From Sesamum alatum (lineage: Eukaryota; Streptophyta; Magnoliopsida; Lamiales; Pedaliaceae): a stretch of 64,000 bases of DNA. Of this stretch, positions 12,274-23,833 are shown piece by piece. The notes under the pieces were generated by a model. The model had not been told where the DNA came from. It did no database searches and saw only the letters and a list, made by a program, of their open reading frames with translations. Within the stretch, counting starts at the first letter, position 1. Every line of letters begins with the position of its first letter. A program made the position numbers and the translations under genes. The stretch is taken from the NCBI GenBank assembly GCA_034509735.1, contig JACGWO010000008.1, positions 15,387,864 to 15,451,863 of the forward strand, written 5' to 3'.

Positions 12274-13248
12274 GTTCTATACTAATTATAAAAATAAAGT
12301 TATTTTTGTGTTTAAGGTGGAAGTTAATTTTTTAATTTTTACATAATTTGCTGTACACTTTTGTATAATACATTCATTCATTTTTTTTTAATTGAAAAAT
12401 TAATGTACCAATTTATGAAGGATAAAAATGAAAAGTGATACATAATTGGATAGTTCTCGTACAAATTTTTAAAACTATAAAAAATACCCTTTTACTAGAA
12501 CATGCCATCAAACTCTCCCTCCCTCCAAAACCAAATGACACGTTCTCAAAGTCCTCATTAGTTCCCCCTTCTCTCTTTTGGCAATAAAGTAAAACAGTTG
12601 ATGATCATTCATCTCCATATGCTTGGTCCGATGGATATATTTCAAGAAGACAAAAATAGAGTTGGTTAATATATCAGTGCGGATTTTCCATTATTTGCCA
12701 TCACTTTGGATTTGGAAGAAAATGAGAATGGTTTTCCAATATATTTGTAATATGTTAAAATGGCATTTGGCTTATCAAAGAAAAGAAAATCAGTATTTGG
12801 GACGTGGATGTAGATTCTAAAGTCACAATTTCTGGGGAATCTTAGGATTTTGGAATGAGTATGTGTTGTTTCTTTTTCTCTTTTAGACTTATAATGTTTT
12901 GAAAAATTAGGATTGTGTTGAAAGAGGCGCGTGTCCCTTTGGATGTAATGTTGGATGACTTTATGTTTATTTGAGTTAATATTGACTATTAATTACTCAG
13001 ATTTAATTTAGATTTCTTGAAATTTTGGGTTCGCTGTTGCATTTTGGCAAGTAATATACGCGAGTTTATTGGATTTTAAATAAGATTGTCATTATAAGAA
13101 TCCTATTTAACACGAAAATTTGTCATTTTCTTTTTTAGACCCTATATGGGCAAGAGGGCAAGTAAAATAAAACAAAATAAAATTCATTATAGAGTAAATA
13201 GTAGAGGAGAGAACGTATTATTGAGGAAAAGCTATAAATTTAGAAACT
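10599..13248. other. Intergenic DNA upstream of the receptor kinase
   Basis: Contains the presumed promoter of the kinase gene (reading leftward) but no element I can define. A partial MITE end (GGGACAAAAATATTATTTC) near 11,265-11,290, with related GGGACTAAAAATGC at 11,206, suggests a decayed element over about 10,850-11,290. A long T-run precedes an (ATT)n microsatellite at about 12,225-12,273. No convincing coding region. Confidence 0.5.
12225..12273. repeat. (ATT)n microsatellite
   Basis: About fifteen uninterrupted TTA/ATT units following a T-homopolymer. Confidence 0.95.
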
Positions 13249-13383
13249 TGTTGTATAGTTTGCACATAATATTTTATGTCTCACATGGGAAATTTAAGTA
13301 AGCTTTAAGAGCTTAATAAAGAATTATCCAATTTCAAGTTTAAACTAAAAAAATTGAGGGAATAAATTAAGAAAAAGATGAAG

Positions 13384-13387
<4 letters not shown>

Positions 13388-13415
<28 letters not shown>
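13388..13415. repeat. (AT)n microsatellite
   Basis: Uninterrupted TA dinucleotide run within the copia LTR. The corresponding site in the other LTR (about 21,930) has a shorter run. Confidence 0.9.
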
Positions 13416-13419
<4 letters not shown>

Positions 13420-13536
13420 TACTTATTTAATAAACAAATTCACTTGGCACCTGCACGTTTATTCAGTAAAATAAAGTAATTTTCAAAATTATGTTATACA
13501 CATATTTTATTTTCTGATAAAAGTGCAAAAAATAAA

Positions 13537-14966
13537 GGGTAAATTGCATAACACCCCCCTGTGTTTTAGGAAAATTGCACGAAATTCCCCTGTGTTATAT
13601 TTATAGGCAAAAAAACCCCCCGTGTTATTTAAAAGGCAACATTATACCCCCTCTCCGTTAGATTTTAACGAAGAGTGATGAACACGCGCGAGTGGTGCGA
13701 GTTGGCCTCATTTTTGGCTACTTTTACTGTTACATTTAGTTAGCAAATGTCCATTTTGCCCCTTTTTGTAGACATTTAAGTGTGCAAATATTTTTCCACT
13801 CTCACATTGTAAAAAGCATAATTTTAATAAAATACATACTACTGCGTAATATAATTTATTGTTTATTTTTAATATATTTTAATAAATTATATTTATTTAT
13901 GAAATATATTAACTAAAATACCTAATATATATAACTTTTAAAATTAACAAATCCCAGTGCAAAAATTAATATACTAAAATTTCAGTTTTTAAATTTAAAT
14001 TATATTTATTTATAGAATATATTAATTAAATATCAAAATGCTAAAAAAGTATTATAAAATATTTTAAGTTACATTATTTATAAATAATATTAAATTAAAT
14101 TACAGCATTTTGAAAACATTAATTCTTTTATTTTTAAAAATTTTGAATAATTAAATCATTTTTGCTTCACTTTTAAAAAAATATTTTGTCTTCAAATTCA
14201 GATTTATTTTATATGTATATATTTATATATAAAATCTATATAAAAAACTATTACACAAACAATAAATAAATAAAAAATTGAAAAAGAAAAGAACACAAGA
14301 AAGAGAAAGCCAGAAAGGTCTTCTTCGCCGCATAGCCTCCGCCTTTCGATCACCGCTCGCTTCCCAGCCGTCGCTCTCGTCTCCACCAACGCCTCCACCT
14401 TCTTGGCCATGGATCTGGGCGACCAAGAAGAAATGGGCGACCTGTGTCGTCCAAATCAACGGGCGATGTGACGGCGTGGTCGCCCCTTTCTGCAGGGGCG
14501 ACATCGTCGTCGCCCCCCTCTGGATTGCACAGGGCTGTGAGGTCCCCCTGAAGTGTGGGCAACCTGATCGCCGCCCAGAGTTGTCGCCGCCCACAGCGGC
14601 GGCGGCGATAATGTATATATTATATACATATATTACTGTGTGTATATAGCTGTACATATATATAAATATGTAAATATACATATATATCTATAAGAGTATA
14701 TATACAAATATATATTTAATATAAAATATATTTTTAAATTATTTTAAAACATGGACCGTTCATTTTTAACTATTAAAGATCAATGGCTATCATAATAAGG
14801 GTATAATGGTCAAATCATTAAAAAGCTTAACGTCGTTAACCCTAACTAACGGAAGGGGAGAGTGTGTTTTATTTTGAAAAACACAGGGGTTTTTTGCCTA
14901 TAAAATTAACAGAAGGGGGTATTTGCTAAAAATTTAAAACACAGGGGGGTTTTATGCAATTTATCC
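13537..14966. mobile_element. Mutator-like element with GC-rich cargo (Pack-MULE-like)
   Basis: A 1,430-bp element flanked by identical 9-bp AAAAATAAA copies (13,528-13,536 and 14,967-14,975). The left end GGGTAAATTGCATAACACC and the complement of the right end GGATAAATTGCATAAAACC form the terminal repeat, both followed by CCCCTGTG. The terminal zone iterates a GGCAAAAA.ACCCC.GTGTTA module and closes with CCGTTAG / CTAACGG (13,661 and 14,847). It sits in the copia LTR, and the other LTR keeps the empty site. The AT-rich interior carries a sharply GC-rich block at 14,300-14,615, which suggests a captured host-gene fragment. No transposase is present. Confidence 0.88.
14300..14615. other. GC-rich cargo segment of unknown origin
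   Basis: About 315 bp of markedly higher GC inside an AT-rich transposon, with repeated GGGCGAC/GTCGCCC words. Open frames run through it on both strands: on + from 14,278 (proline/serine-rich, then a GVVAPFCRGDIVVAPLW stretch) and on - from 14,681. None resembles a protein family I know, so I assign no function. Base composition and location suggest a transduplicated gene piece. A block with the same GGGCGAC words occurs at 24,100-24,255. Confidence 0.55.
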
Positions 14967-15481
14967 AAAAATAAATGACATTTTGCTCAAAGAAGATGTC
15001 TTTTTTTAAAAAAAAATACTTTAAAAGCTGCAACTTTAGAGTTGTTTTTCCAAAAGCATCTGTTCAGAAACGTTGTTTTCCTAAGATGTTGCAACTTTTG
15101 AAATTTAGATGTATAATAAAGAAGTGTATATTTTTCAAAAAGACACAAAGACATCAGCATAGATGTTTTAAGTGCTAGATTTATATACTTAATTTTGCAT
15201 AAGATTCTTTCACCTAACAATTTACTTTTTGAGTTGTCATAAGATTCTTTCACTTCACAGTTTACTTTTCGAGTTGTTCTTGAAAGGAGGCTTCCGAAAT
15301 TGCTGTCTGGCAAGTCTCAGTTGCTTTTGTCGTATCCTAAAAGTGCATTTTCTTAACCAGACAGTAACCATATAGTGGGGCAAATTTCACTTTAAAGACA
15401 CTGAAATCACGCTTTAAAATCTTTTCAGAAATTCATACTTCGGCAACATTCTTAAAGTGAAATTATTACTCTATTATTGAG

Positions 15482-16309
15482 ATGGAGCCTGGTTCGAGCA
15501 CCGGTATCAAGTTGATGAATTAAGAGTTTGTGAAGCTGAATTGTTTTGACGGAACAAACTATCGGCGGTAGAAGGACAAGATGATGTTCTTGCTAACTTT
15601 CCTAAAGATCGCTTATGTACTAGACATTAATTAACCTGCTGCAGAACAAAAAGAAGGTGATTCTGATCAAGTCAAGGCAGCCCATGTCAAACGAGAAGAA
15701 GATGAATTACTATGTTGTGGCCATATTTTGAATCCTTTGTATGATCGTCTGTTTGACTTGTATTCATCAATCAAGTCACCATTGAAAATTTGGAATGCTC
15801 TAGAGCAGAAATACAATAACGAAAAGTAAGGCATAGATAAGTTTCTTATTATGAAATACCTTGAATTTGCTATGCGTGATGGTTCTTCTATTATGGATCA
15901 AGTGCATGAGATGCAAATTTTATGTTTCTAAACTTAAAGATTTAAAGATTGAAATTACAGAAGCAATACAAGTAGGGGCAATTATTGCAAAACTTCCTCT
16001 GAGTTGGAACAACTTTAGAAAGAAGTTGTTGCATTCTATAGAAGATTTTTTTACTGATCAATTACTGAAACATCTACGAATTAAAGAGAAAACTCGAATT
16101 CATGATAAGATGCAACAAGTGCAACCAAGTTCCAATGTGAACTATGTTTCAGAGAAGAACAAGAATACCAATCCAAATGGAGCGGAAAAGAAAAGAAAGT
16201 CTTCTGATGGTGATTCCAACAAAAAGCATATCACATGTTACAATAGTGGAAAGAAAGGGCATATCAAGAAAGATTGTCGTTTCAGAAAGAAGCAAAAGAA
16301 GGAAGGAAT
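15482..16309 (+). pseudogene. Copia gag (copy 1), broken
   Basis: Starts ATGGAGCCTGGTTCGAGC and follows the same course as the better-preserved gag at 22,542. A stop lies about 13 codons in (GATGAATTAAGAG), with more stops and a frameshift near 15,920. The downstream part reads as UBN2-type gag (LPLSWNNFRKKLLHS) and then a zinc knuckle CYNSGKKGHIKKDC, in which the second cysteine is serine, so zinc binding is predicted lost. It ends at the solo-LTR-like insertion, which separates it from protease. Confidence 0.85.
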
Positions 16310-18144
16310 TGTTAGAATAGGTGACCAGAAAGCCAATTGGTTTGGCATTTTGTAATCTATTTGACAACTCGATGTATTGTAATATTATGTAATGTATAAA
16401 ATAAGTATCCATTATCATTGGTATTATCTTTGTTGTGCTCCTTATCATATGTTAAATCTCTTCTCACATCTATCACAACAAAGCCCACAGACCATGTTAA
16501 CAACTCATTCAGTTGGGCCACACATTGGATAGTGGTTATGAAACCAACTGATAGAGGGGTTGGGTCTGAAACATTCCAAGTCGAGGACCTCGAGATACGA
16601 CATCGAGAGTCCTATTAAGACTTGCGCCAAGAGTCATATTCATTAGATGAGTGTTGTGTTTCATAGGAGACAGGCGTGGGACGCCTATACGATCTTGGTG
16701 GGCTGGTCGACTGGGGTCGAGCTGACTGAGTTGACTCCGGGGGATCATCATATGGAAGCCTTGGAGGCTTGGTCGGTATGATTGGATTTCCCTGGTTCCG
16801 TTAGTACGGGAATAGTCCTCGGACTTGAGGAACTATGGCAATCACGTGCACACGATGATTGCATCTTGGATATAGCGAGAGGTGATCATGTCGCAGACAT
16901 GTTCATGATAAGCCTTGTCCAGTGCAGTCAAAGTGTGTAGCAAGGACGGTGGGTTTCAAGAAGAGGATCCGTCCTCTTTCAGTATGTGACAGAGGAATCT
17001 CCTATGTAATCAGAGACATGTACATGTTGCTTGAACCTGTGGCCACAATGGTTGATCGAGCAGAAAATGGTTTCCTGCATCGATGCAATGAGGCATGCGT
17101 AGTCCTCAGTATTAAGCATAGATGCCTAGTCAAGGATGGGAACCGGCGCCCAATTCCATACCCTAGACTAAGTCGGGAGACGGTAGACAGAAGGACCGTA
17201 CCCATACAAAATCAGTGCCTAAATGTTCACACCAACATTCACCTAATCTCTAGTGCCATGGACAATTTCTAGACGGCCACCCCATGGTGACGGGCTTCTC
17301 TTAGACACGAGCCCAAGTTTATTTGAGGGTGAACCTAATGGGTCACAAATAAATCACCGAGGTGGTGAAGGAAGTGAATTAGAGTCAATTTTAAAGGATG
17401 ATAAGTAATTGGATTACTTATGGGATTGTCCCTTGGATGGACGGACCGATATTGTATCGGGCCCTCGATTTATCGGTAAATGGGATTTATTGATTAAGTA
17501 GAGATTTGACGCTTGGATCTATTAATTGGATTAAAAGATTAAATCATACTTTGTAAAATGGTAGGCTTGATTGAAGATTGATGGGGATTGATTGGAATGT
17601 ATCTAGACATCCTTGGATGAACCTAGACACATTCCAATAATCACATTAATGATGTATATATATGTGTATATACAATCATCAATTGTAAGAGTTTCATAAT
17701 TCATCTTTTTCTAGGAAAAAGAAGAAAGCACTCTCATCTCTCTTTCCACATTTTCGGCCCCTTCTCTAATCTCATATCCCTCTTTGTTGCTTCATTGATC
17801 TAGGATCAATTGAAGAGTAAAGAAAGATTAAGAAGGAACACTAATTCAATAGTGTGATCCCTTCTTTAATCTCATCTTCTAGGTCCCTTTTTTCTCTAGC
17901 AATAAAAATGTGACTTCTCCCGGTGTGGTGTGGACTACGTTAGAGGGTTCATAACTTTGAACCTCGGTGAACGTTTCCGACTGTGGGAACAATGCTTGTA
18001 GCGGTGCACTAGTAAAACTACAAAGCTATTATTCGGTTTACTATATTGTAGTTCCTTCTTGCTTTATCTATGTGCTTTATATGATATATTCTTGTTAATT
18101 ATCATATCCTACATCGAACTCCCGGGCGGATCTGTTTGTCCCTT
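16310..18144. mobile_element. Solo-LTR-like insertion in copia gag-pol (1.84 kb)
   Basis: Comparison with the uninterrupted second copy (about 23,360) shows foreign DNA between the zinc knuckle and protease. Both junctions carry AAGGAAT (16,303-16,309 and 18,145-18,151), so a TSD of 5-7 bp. The insert starts TGTTAGAATAGG, has higher GC than its surroundings over 16,500-17,500, and has no retroviral domain. Length and TG start suggest a solo LTR, perhaps of a long-LTR copia lineage such as Angela/SIRE, but the expected CA end is not evident (it finishes GTTTGTCCCTT). The frame at 16,922-17,272 is not recognised as a protein. Confidence 0.65.
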
Positions 18145-18149
18145 AAGGA

Positions 18150-18575
18150 ATGCCTAATGTTCAAGTGGTTGAAACCAATGTTGAAGAAATTATTGCAATG
18201 GTTTCAATCTTGCACATTAGTATGGTCACTGAATTGAATATGGCGACAGCAATTAAGTTATTTGACTGGTGGTATGATTCCGGAGCTACCATTCATGTTT
18301 GTAATGATAAGAATCAATTCAAGTGCTATGAAGATGTTGCAGAAGGAAAAAAAGTGCTGATGGGAAATGCTAATACAACAAAGGTTCTCGGCAAAGGAAA
18401 TGTTGAAATGCAGTTTACTTCTGGAAAGAAGCTGTTGTTGATCAACGTTCTTCACGTTCAAGAAATTTGCAAGAATCTAGTGTTTGCTGCTATCTTGTCC
18501 AAGAAAGGTTTAAAGACTGTAATCAAGGCTGATAAGCTAATTGTGACTAAAAATGGAGAGTTTGTTGGAAACTGA
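18150..18575 (+). pseudogene. Copia protease region (copy 1)
   Basis: Aspartic protease segment with the active-site triplet in FDWWYDSGATIHVCN, followed by the LGKGNVEMQF and NVLHV strands typical of copia proteases. It is open for 141 codons but separated from gag by the solo-LTR insertion and followed by a stop (VGN*). It cleaves the Gag-Pol polyprotein in active elements; this copy cannot be expressed as part of one. Confidence 0.85.
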
Positions 18576-18589
18576 TACTAATGTGATGG

Positions 18590-19797
18590 AATGTTTAAAG
18601 TATGTACTACTATGAATGTTATCAATAAGATTAACAATTCTGCTTATTTTCTCGAGTGTCTTTATCATCTTTATGGCACAAAAGATTAGGTTATGGGAAG
18701 TTTCGTTACGTAAGTTTTATGAATAAGCATGGTTTAATTAGCCATGATAAACAAGAAAATAAAAAATGTGAAATATGTGTTCAAGCAAAAATGTGTAAGA
18801 AACCTTTTCCAAAGGCTGAAAGAAATACTACTTTGCTAGAACTTGTGCATACTGATATATGTGAATTAAATGTCATCCTTACCCGTGGAGGAAATAGATA
18901 TTTATAACATTTATTGGTGATTGTTCTCGCTTTACATATATTTACCTAATAAAACATAAAGATGAGGCTTTTGATAAATTTAAAACTTACAAGTTAATCG
19001 TTGAAAATCAGAAGGGAAAAAAAATAAAAATTCTTCGAAGTGATCGAGGAGGGGAATATTTTCCTAATAATTTTACCTCTTATTGTGAAGATAATAGGAT
19101 CATACATCAAAGTAGTGCACTATATACTCCACAATAAAACGGGTTGGCAGAAAGAAAAAATAGAACATTAGTTGATATGACAAATGCCATGCTTTTAAAT
19201 GCAAATCTGCCTAAGAATTTGTAGGGTGAAGCCTTATTAACGGTTTGTTATGTGCACAATAGAATACCTTCTAAGAAATTCAAGATTTCTCCATACGAAA
19301 TATGGAACGATTAGAAACCAAATATAAATTATCTTAATATTTGGGGTTGCTTGGCTTTTTAAAGAGTTTCTGATCCTAAGACAACAAAATTAGGACCAAG
19401 AGCTATAAAAAGTATATTTGTTGGTTATGCTGAAAATTCAAAAGCGTATAGACTTTTGGACTTGGATTCAAACATAAATATAGAATCAAGAGATGTAGAA
19501 TTCTTGGAAAATAAATTCACTGGAGATTCTATTATTCAGCATACTCAAGCACCAACAGTAGATTCTACTTCTGAAACTGACAATAAAAGGACATCGGTTG
19601 ACGGTCCTGTTGAACTTAGAAGGAGCCAAAGACTAAGGAAAGCAAAGAAACTAGATCCTGATTTCTTATACTTCATTGTTGAAGGTGATAAAAATATTGT
19701 ACTTAATAAGATACCGGTTCTACTAACCGTAGAAGGTGATCCTAAGATATTTAATGAAGCAATAACTTCAAGAGACGTTGCTTTAGGAAAGAGGTAA
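18590..19797 (+). pseudogene. Copia GAG-pre-integrase and integrase (copy 1), broken
   Basis: The HHCC-type pre-integrase appears as LWHKRLGYGKF...CEICVQAKMCKKPF (18,656-18,820). The integrase core follows with VHTDIC, LRSDRGGEYF and GLAERKNRT supplying the DDE residues. The frame is interrupted several times: a shift near 18,900 and stops near 19,135 (before NGLAERK), 19,222, 19,313 and 19,362. The last part (19,456-19,797) is an open, charged integrase tail (VELRRSQRLRKAKK). Integration activity is lost. Confidence 0.85.
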
Positions 19798-21290
19798 TCA
19801 ATGATGAACTGGACTCACTATTAGCAAATAATACTTGGGTCCTTACAGACTTACCTATTGGTTCCAAAGCTATACGATGTACATGGGTGTGCAAGAGAAA
19901 GTACAATACTAATGGATCTATTCAAACGGTTGAGGCAAAATTAGTCGCTAAAGGCTTTAAATAAAACGAAGGTGTGGATTACTTCGACACTTATGAACTA
20001 GTAGCTTGAATAGCGTCTATTAGAGTACTTTTAGCTCTAGCGTCAATTTAGAAATTGAGTGTACATCAAATGGAAGTAAAGACAACTTTCTTAAATGGTG
20101 AGTTAAGTGCAGAACTAAACATGGAACAACCCGAAGGATTCATTCTACCCGGAAATGAAACTAAAGTTTGCAAACTAGTAAAATCCTTGTATGGGTTAAA
20201 ACAAGCGCCAAAACAGTGGCACGAAAAGTTTGATACAGTAATATTATCTTTTGGATTTAGGCATAATACCGCTGACAAATGCATTTATTCAAAATTTAAT
20301 GATGAATATGGTGTTATTATTTGTTTGTATGTCGATGATATGTTAATCATTGTGACTAATATGCATGGTGTAAACAAAAAATTATCTATGTTCTCAATTC
20401 AAAATGAAGGACTTAGGTGAAGTAGATACTATTTTGGGCATGAAAGTGAAAACACATAGTGGGGGTTTTGCTATAAGCCAGTATCATTATATACAAAAAA
20501 TATTAAATAAGTTTAATCATTTGAATATTAAAGCAGTTACCACCCCTTATGATGTTTCATGTCCACTCGTGGAAAATACTAGTAGAACAATTGCACAACT
20601 AGAATATGCTAGTGCAATTGGAAGTCTAATGTACGCCATGCATTGTACTAGAGATATTGCTTTTGTTGTTTGTAAATTATCAAGGTTAACAAACAATCCT
20701 AGTATTGAACATTGGAAAGGAATTAGAAGAGTTCTTGCATATCTGAAGGGAATTGTGAATTTGGGACTCTTCTATAGTAGATTTTCAGTGGTACTAGAGG
20801 GATATTCTAATGCTAGTTAGATAACAAGTATTGGAAATAATAAATCCACATCTGGATGGATTTTTACTCTTGCTGGAGGAGCAGTTTCGTGGGCTTCCAA
20901 GAAACAAACTTGTTCAACTCATTCTACAATAGAAGTGGAATTTGTTGCATTGGTAGCAGCAAGCAAAGAGGCTGAATGGTTGAGGGATTTGTTATTAGAT
21001 ATTAAGTTGTGGCCACAACCAATGCCAGCCATCTCTTTGCTTTATGATAGTGAGGCAGGTATGTCTACAGCCCTCAATAAACTATATAAAGGAAAAAGAA
21101 TACACATAACCTAATACATGGTCATATAAGGGATTTAATCTCGGAAGGTGTAATTACCAAAATGTTTGTGAGATCACAAAGAAATTCACAAATCCATTGA
21201 CAAAAGGCCTGTCGAGAGAGTTGGTAAAGAACACCGGTACTGCAATGGGTTTAAGAGCCTTAATCATAAGTCACCAGTAGTAGGAACCCA
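19798..21290 (+). pseudogene. Copia reverse transcriptase and RNase H (copy 1), broken
   Basis: RT motifs in order: WVCKRKYNTNG, HQMEVKTTFLNGEL, YGLKQAPKQWHEKF and the catalytic YVDDMLIIV (about 20,328-20,355). They are followed by MKDLGEVDTILGM, LTRPDIAF-like TRDIAFVVCKLSR, and RNase H STSGWIFTLAGGAVSWASKKQ. Stops or shifts occur near 19,963, 20,008, 20,050, 20,400, 20,818 and beyond 21,110. Several are of the type expected from C-to-T or G-to-A change, as in methylated, silenced elements. Confidence 0.88.
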
Positions 21291-21792
21291 ACCTTTTCTC
21301 TTAGTAATACAACTATTTGAAAGGTTTAAAGGGTAACAACAAACTAGTTATAAGTGGTTTAAGTGAACTCAAGATATATATTTAATATTTCTACGAGTTT
21401 TGAATAAGGAGGCTGAGTTGAAGAACTCTTAATGAAGTAAGTATTGATACCTTTAGCTATGAAAAGACTTCACCTAAGTGAACACAAGAAGTGGTGCCGC
21501 TTCTAGTAAAAGTTATGATAACTTTTATAAGTGTTCATGACTCTAGGATGGAGCGCAGGGCCATGTATGTGCTTAAACATTTTTTGTGAACTTCTCGAAA
21601 AAGTAATGAGATTATGTGTGTAATATTTCCAGTATAGACTCAAGAAATTTTTGTTTAAAGCTTATGCTACCACTAATTTCATCTAAACTCTGAAATATTT
21701 ACGCTAATTGAAAGTTTAATTCGAAATAAATTTCTTGTAGGCATACATCTGAGTATTAGGTGAAAGTGATATGTACAAGCTAAATAGGGGAT
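21291..21792 (+). other. Copia 3' internal non-coding stretch
   Basis: Between the end of RNase H and the right LTR, about 500 bp without an open frame. It ends in a purine-rich AAATAGGGGA just before the LTR TG, which is the expected polypurine tract position. Confidence 0.6.
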
Positions 21793-22428
21793 TGTTGGAT
21801 AGCTTGCACATAATATTCCATGTCCCACATGGAAAGTTTAATTAAGCTTTAAGTACTTAATAATGAATTTTCCAATTTAAAGTTTAAAATAAAATTGGAG
21901 GGAATAGATTAAGAAAAAAAAGGAATTTATATATATATATATATTATAAATTCACTTGGTACTTGGCACTTGCATGTTTATTCAACGAAATAAAAATAAT
22001 CTTTTATTTTATTTTGTTTTCAAAATTATGTTATACAATTATTTTTTTTCTCTGATAAAAGTTGCAAATAATAAATGGCATTTTGCTTAAAGAAGATTTC
22101 TTTTTTTTGGAAAATACTTTAAAAGCTGCAACTTTAGAGTTGTTTTTTCAGAAGCATATGTTAGAAACGTTGCTTCTCTGAAACGTTTCAACTTTTGGAA
22201 TCTAGAGGTATAATAAAGAAATGTATATTTTCTGAAAAGACAGAAAGACATCTATATATAGATGTTTTAAGTGTCAGATTTATATACTTAATTTTTCATA
22301 AGATTCTTTCACTTCACAGTTTACTTTATGAGTAGTTCTTGAAAGGAGGCTTCCAGAATTGTTGTCCGGCAAGGCTCAGTTGGTCTTCTCGTATCCTAGA
22401 AGTGAGTTTGCTTAACCAGGCAGCAACA
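21793..22428 (+). repeat. LTR shared by the two copia internal regions
   Basis: Starts TGTTGGATAGCTTGCAC and ends near GGCAGCAACA, followed by the degenerate primer-binding-like ATATAGTGGGAGCC. It is the 3' LTR of the upstream copy and the 5' LTR of the second internal region. It has no nested insertion, so it preserves the empty site for the element at 13,537. Confidence 0.75.
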
Positions 22429-22541
22429 ATATAGTGGGAGCCAATTTCACTTTAAGGACACTGAAATCACGCTTCAAAACATCTTCAGAAATTCATACTT
22501 CGCCAACATTCTTAAAGTGAAATTATTATGTTGTTATTGAG

Positions 22542-23388
22542 ATGGAGTCTGGTTTGAGTACCGGTATCAAGGTGATGAATCAAGAGTTTGTGAAACTGAA
22601 TTGTTTTTATGGAACAAACTATCCGCGGTGGAAGGACAAGATGATGTTCTTGCTAACTTTCCTAAAGATCGTTTATGTACTAGACATTAATCAACTTGCT
22701 GCAGAACCCAAAGAAGGTGATTCCGATCAAGTCAAGGCAACCCATGTCAAACAAGACGAAGATGAATTACTATGTCGTGGCCATATTTTGAATTCCTTGT
22801 CTGATCGTCTGTTTGACTTGTATTCATCAATCAAGTAACCATTGGAAATTTAGAATGCTCTGGAGCAGAAATACAATAACGAAAAGCAAGGCACATATAA
22901 GTTTCTTACTATGAAATACTTTGAATTTGCTATGCGTGATGGTTCTTCTATTATGGATCAAGTGCATGAAATGCAAATTTATGTTTCTAAACTTAAAGAT
23001 TTAAAGATTGAAATTCCAGAAGCAATACAAGTAGGGGTAATTATTGCCAAACTTCCTCTGAGTTGGAACAACTATAGAAAGAAATTGTTGCATTCTACAG
23101 AAGATTTTTCTGTTGGTCAATTACTAAAACATCTAAGAATTGAAGAGGAAAATCGAATTCGTGATAAGATGCATCAAGTGCAACCAAGTTCCAAAGTGAA
23201 CTATGTTTCAGAGAAGAACATGAATACCAATCAAAATGGAGTGGGAAAGAAAAGAAAGTCTTTTGATGGTGATTCAAACAAAAAGCATATCACATGTTAC
23301 AATTGTGGAAAGAAAGGGCATATCAAGAAAGATTGTTGTTTCAGAAAGAAGCAAAAGAAGAAAATGAATGCCTTATGTTCAAGTGGTT
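22542..23388 (+). pseudogene. Copia gag (copy 2)
   Basis: The gag begins with ATG at 22,542 and reads as a UBN2-type protein (GTNYPRWKDKMMFLL near the N-terminus). Stops at about 22,836 and 22,852 split it. The rest (from 22,911) stays open to an intact zinc knuckle CYNCGKKGHIKKDC, unlike the serine-substituted knuckle in copy 1. A frameshift after KKQKKK separates it from protease. Confidence 0.85.
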
Positions 23389-23827
23389 GAAACCAATGTT
23401 GAAGAGATTATTGCAATGGTTTCACACTTGCACATTGGTATGGTCACTGAATTGAATATGACGACAGCAATTAAGTCATTTGACTGGTGGTATGATACCG
23501 GAGCTACCGCTCATGTTTGTAATGAGAAGAATCAATTCAAGTGCTATGAAGATGTTGCAGAAGGACAAAAAGTTATGATGGAAAATGCTAATACAGCAAC
23601 AGTTCTCGGCAAAGGAAATGTTGAAATGCAGTTTACTTCTGGAAAGAAGCTGTTGTTGGTCAACGTTGTTCACATTCTAGAAATTCGCAAGAATCTGGTG
23701 TCTGCTGCTATCTTGTCGAAGAAACGCATAAAGACTGTAATCGAGGCTAATAAGCTAATCGTGACTAAAAATGGAGAGTTTGTTGGAAAGGGATACTATT
23801 GTGATGGAATGTTCAACGTATGTACTA
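23368..23827 (+). pseudogene. Copia protease (copy 2), truncated element end
   Basis: Same protein as at 18,150, with FDWWYDTGATAHVCN at the active site. Similarity to copy 1 stops abruptly at about 23,827 (after GTATGTACTA). Integrase and RT are absent, so this second unit is 3'-truncated and has no terminal LTR. Confidence 0.85.
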
Positions 23828-23833
23828 GTATAC

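Larger units (their letters stand above)
13249..15370 (+). repeat. 5' LTR of copia element (interrupted)
   Basis: Starts TGTTGTATAGTTTGCAC and matches the sequence from 21,793 through its length, apart from the Mutator-like insertion at 13,537-14,966. Shared blocks include TTATTCA.C.AAATAAA, CTGATAAAAG, GCTGCAACTTTAGAGTTGTT and GAAAGGAGGCTTCC. The 3' limit is set at CA before the primer-binding-like site, by analogy. Confidence 0.7.
13249..22428 (+). mobile_element. Decayed Ty1/copia retrotransposon
   Basis: Left LTR about 13,249-15,370 (interrupted) and right LTR about 21,793-22,428 share start TGTTGxATAGxTTGCACATAATAT and numerous landmarks. The right one is preceded by a purine stretch (AAATAGGGGAT). 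After each LTR comes a degenerate primer-binding-like TATAGTGGG.GCC. The interior encodes, in order, gag, protease, integrase, RT and RNase H, which is the copia order. All domains carry frameshifts or stops. A 1.43-kb Mutator-like element and a 1.84-kb solo-LTR-like segment are nested inside. LTR ends are approximate. Immediately downstream, a second gag begins, giving LTR-internal-LTR-internal. Confidence 0.8.

Noticed and set aside
14223..14681. 152-codon minus-strand frame over the GC-rich cargo
   Set aside because: Ends are low-complexity Ile/Tyr and Phe tracts and the core is not recognised; kept only as part of the cargo description.
16922..17272. 116-codon frame in the solo-LTR-like insert
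   Set aside because: No recognisable domain, no TE protein motif, and an antisense frame of similar quality; probably chance in a GC-richer region.
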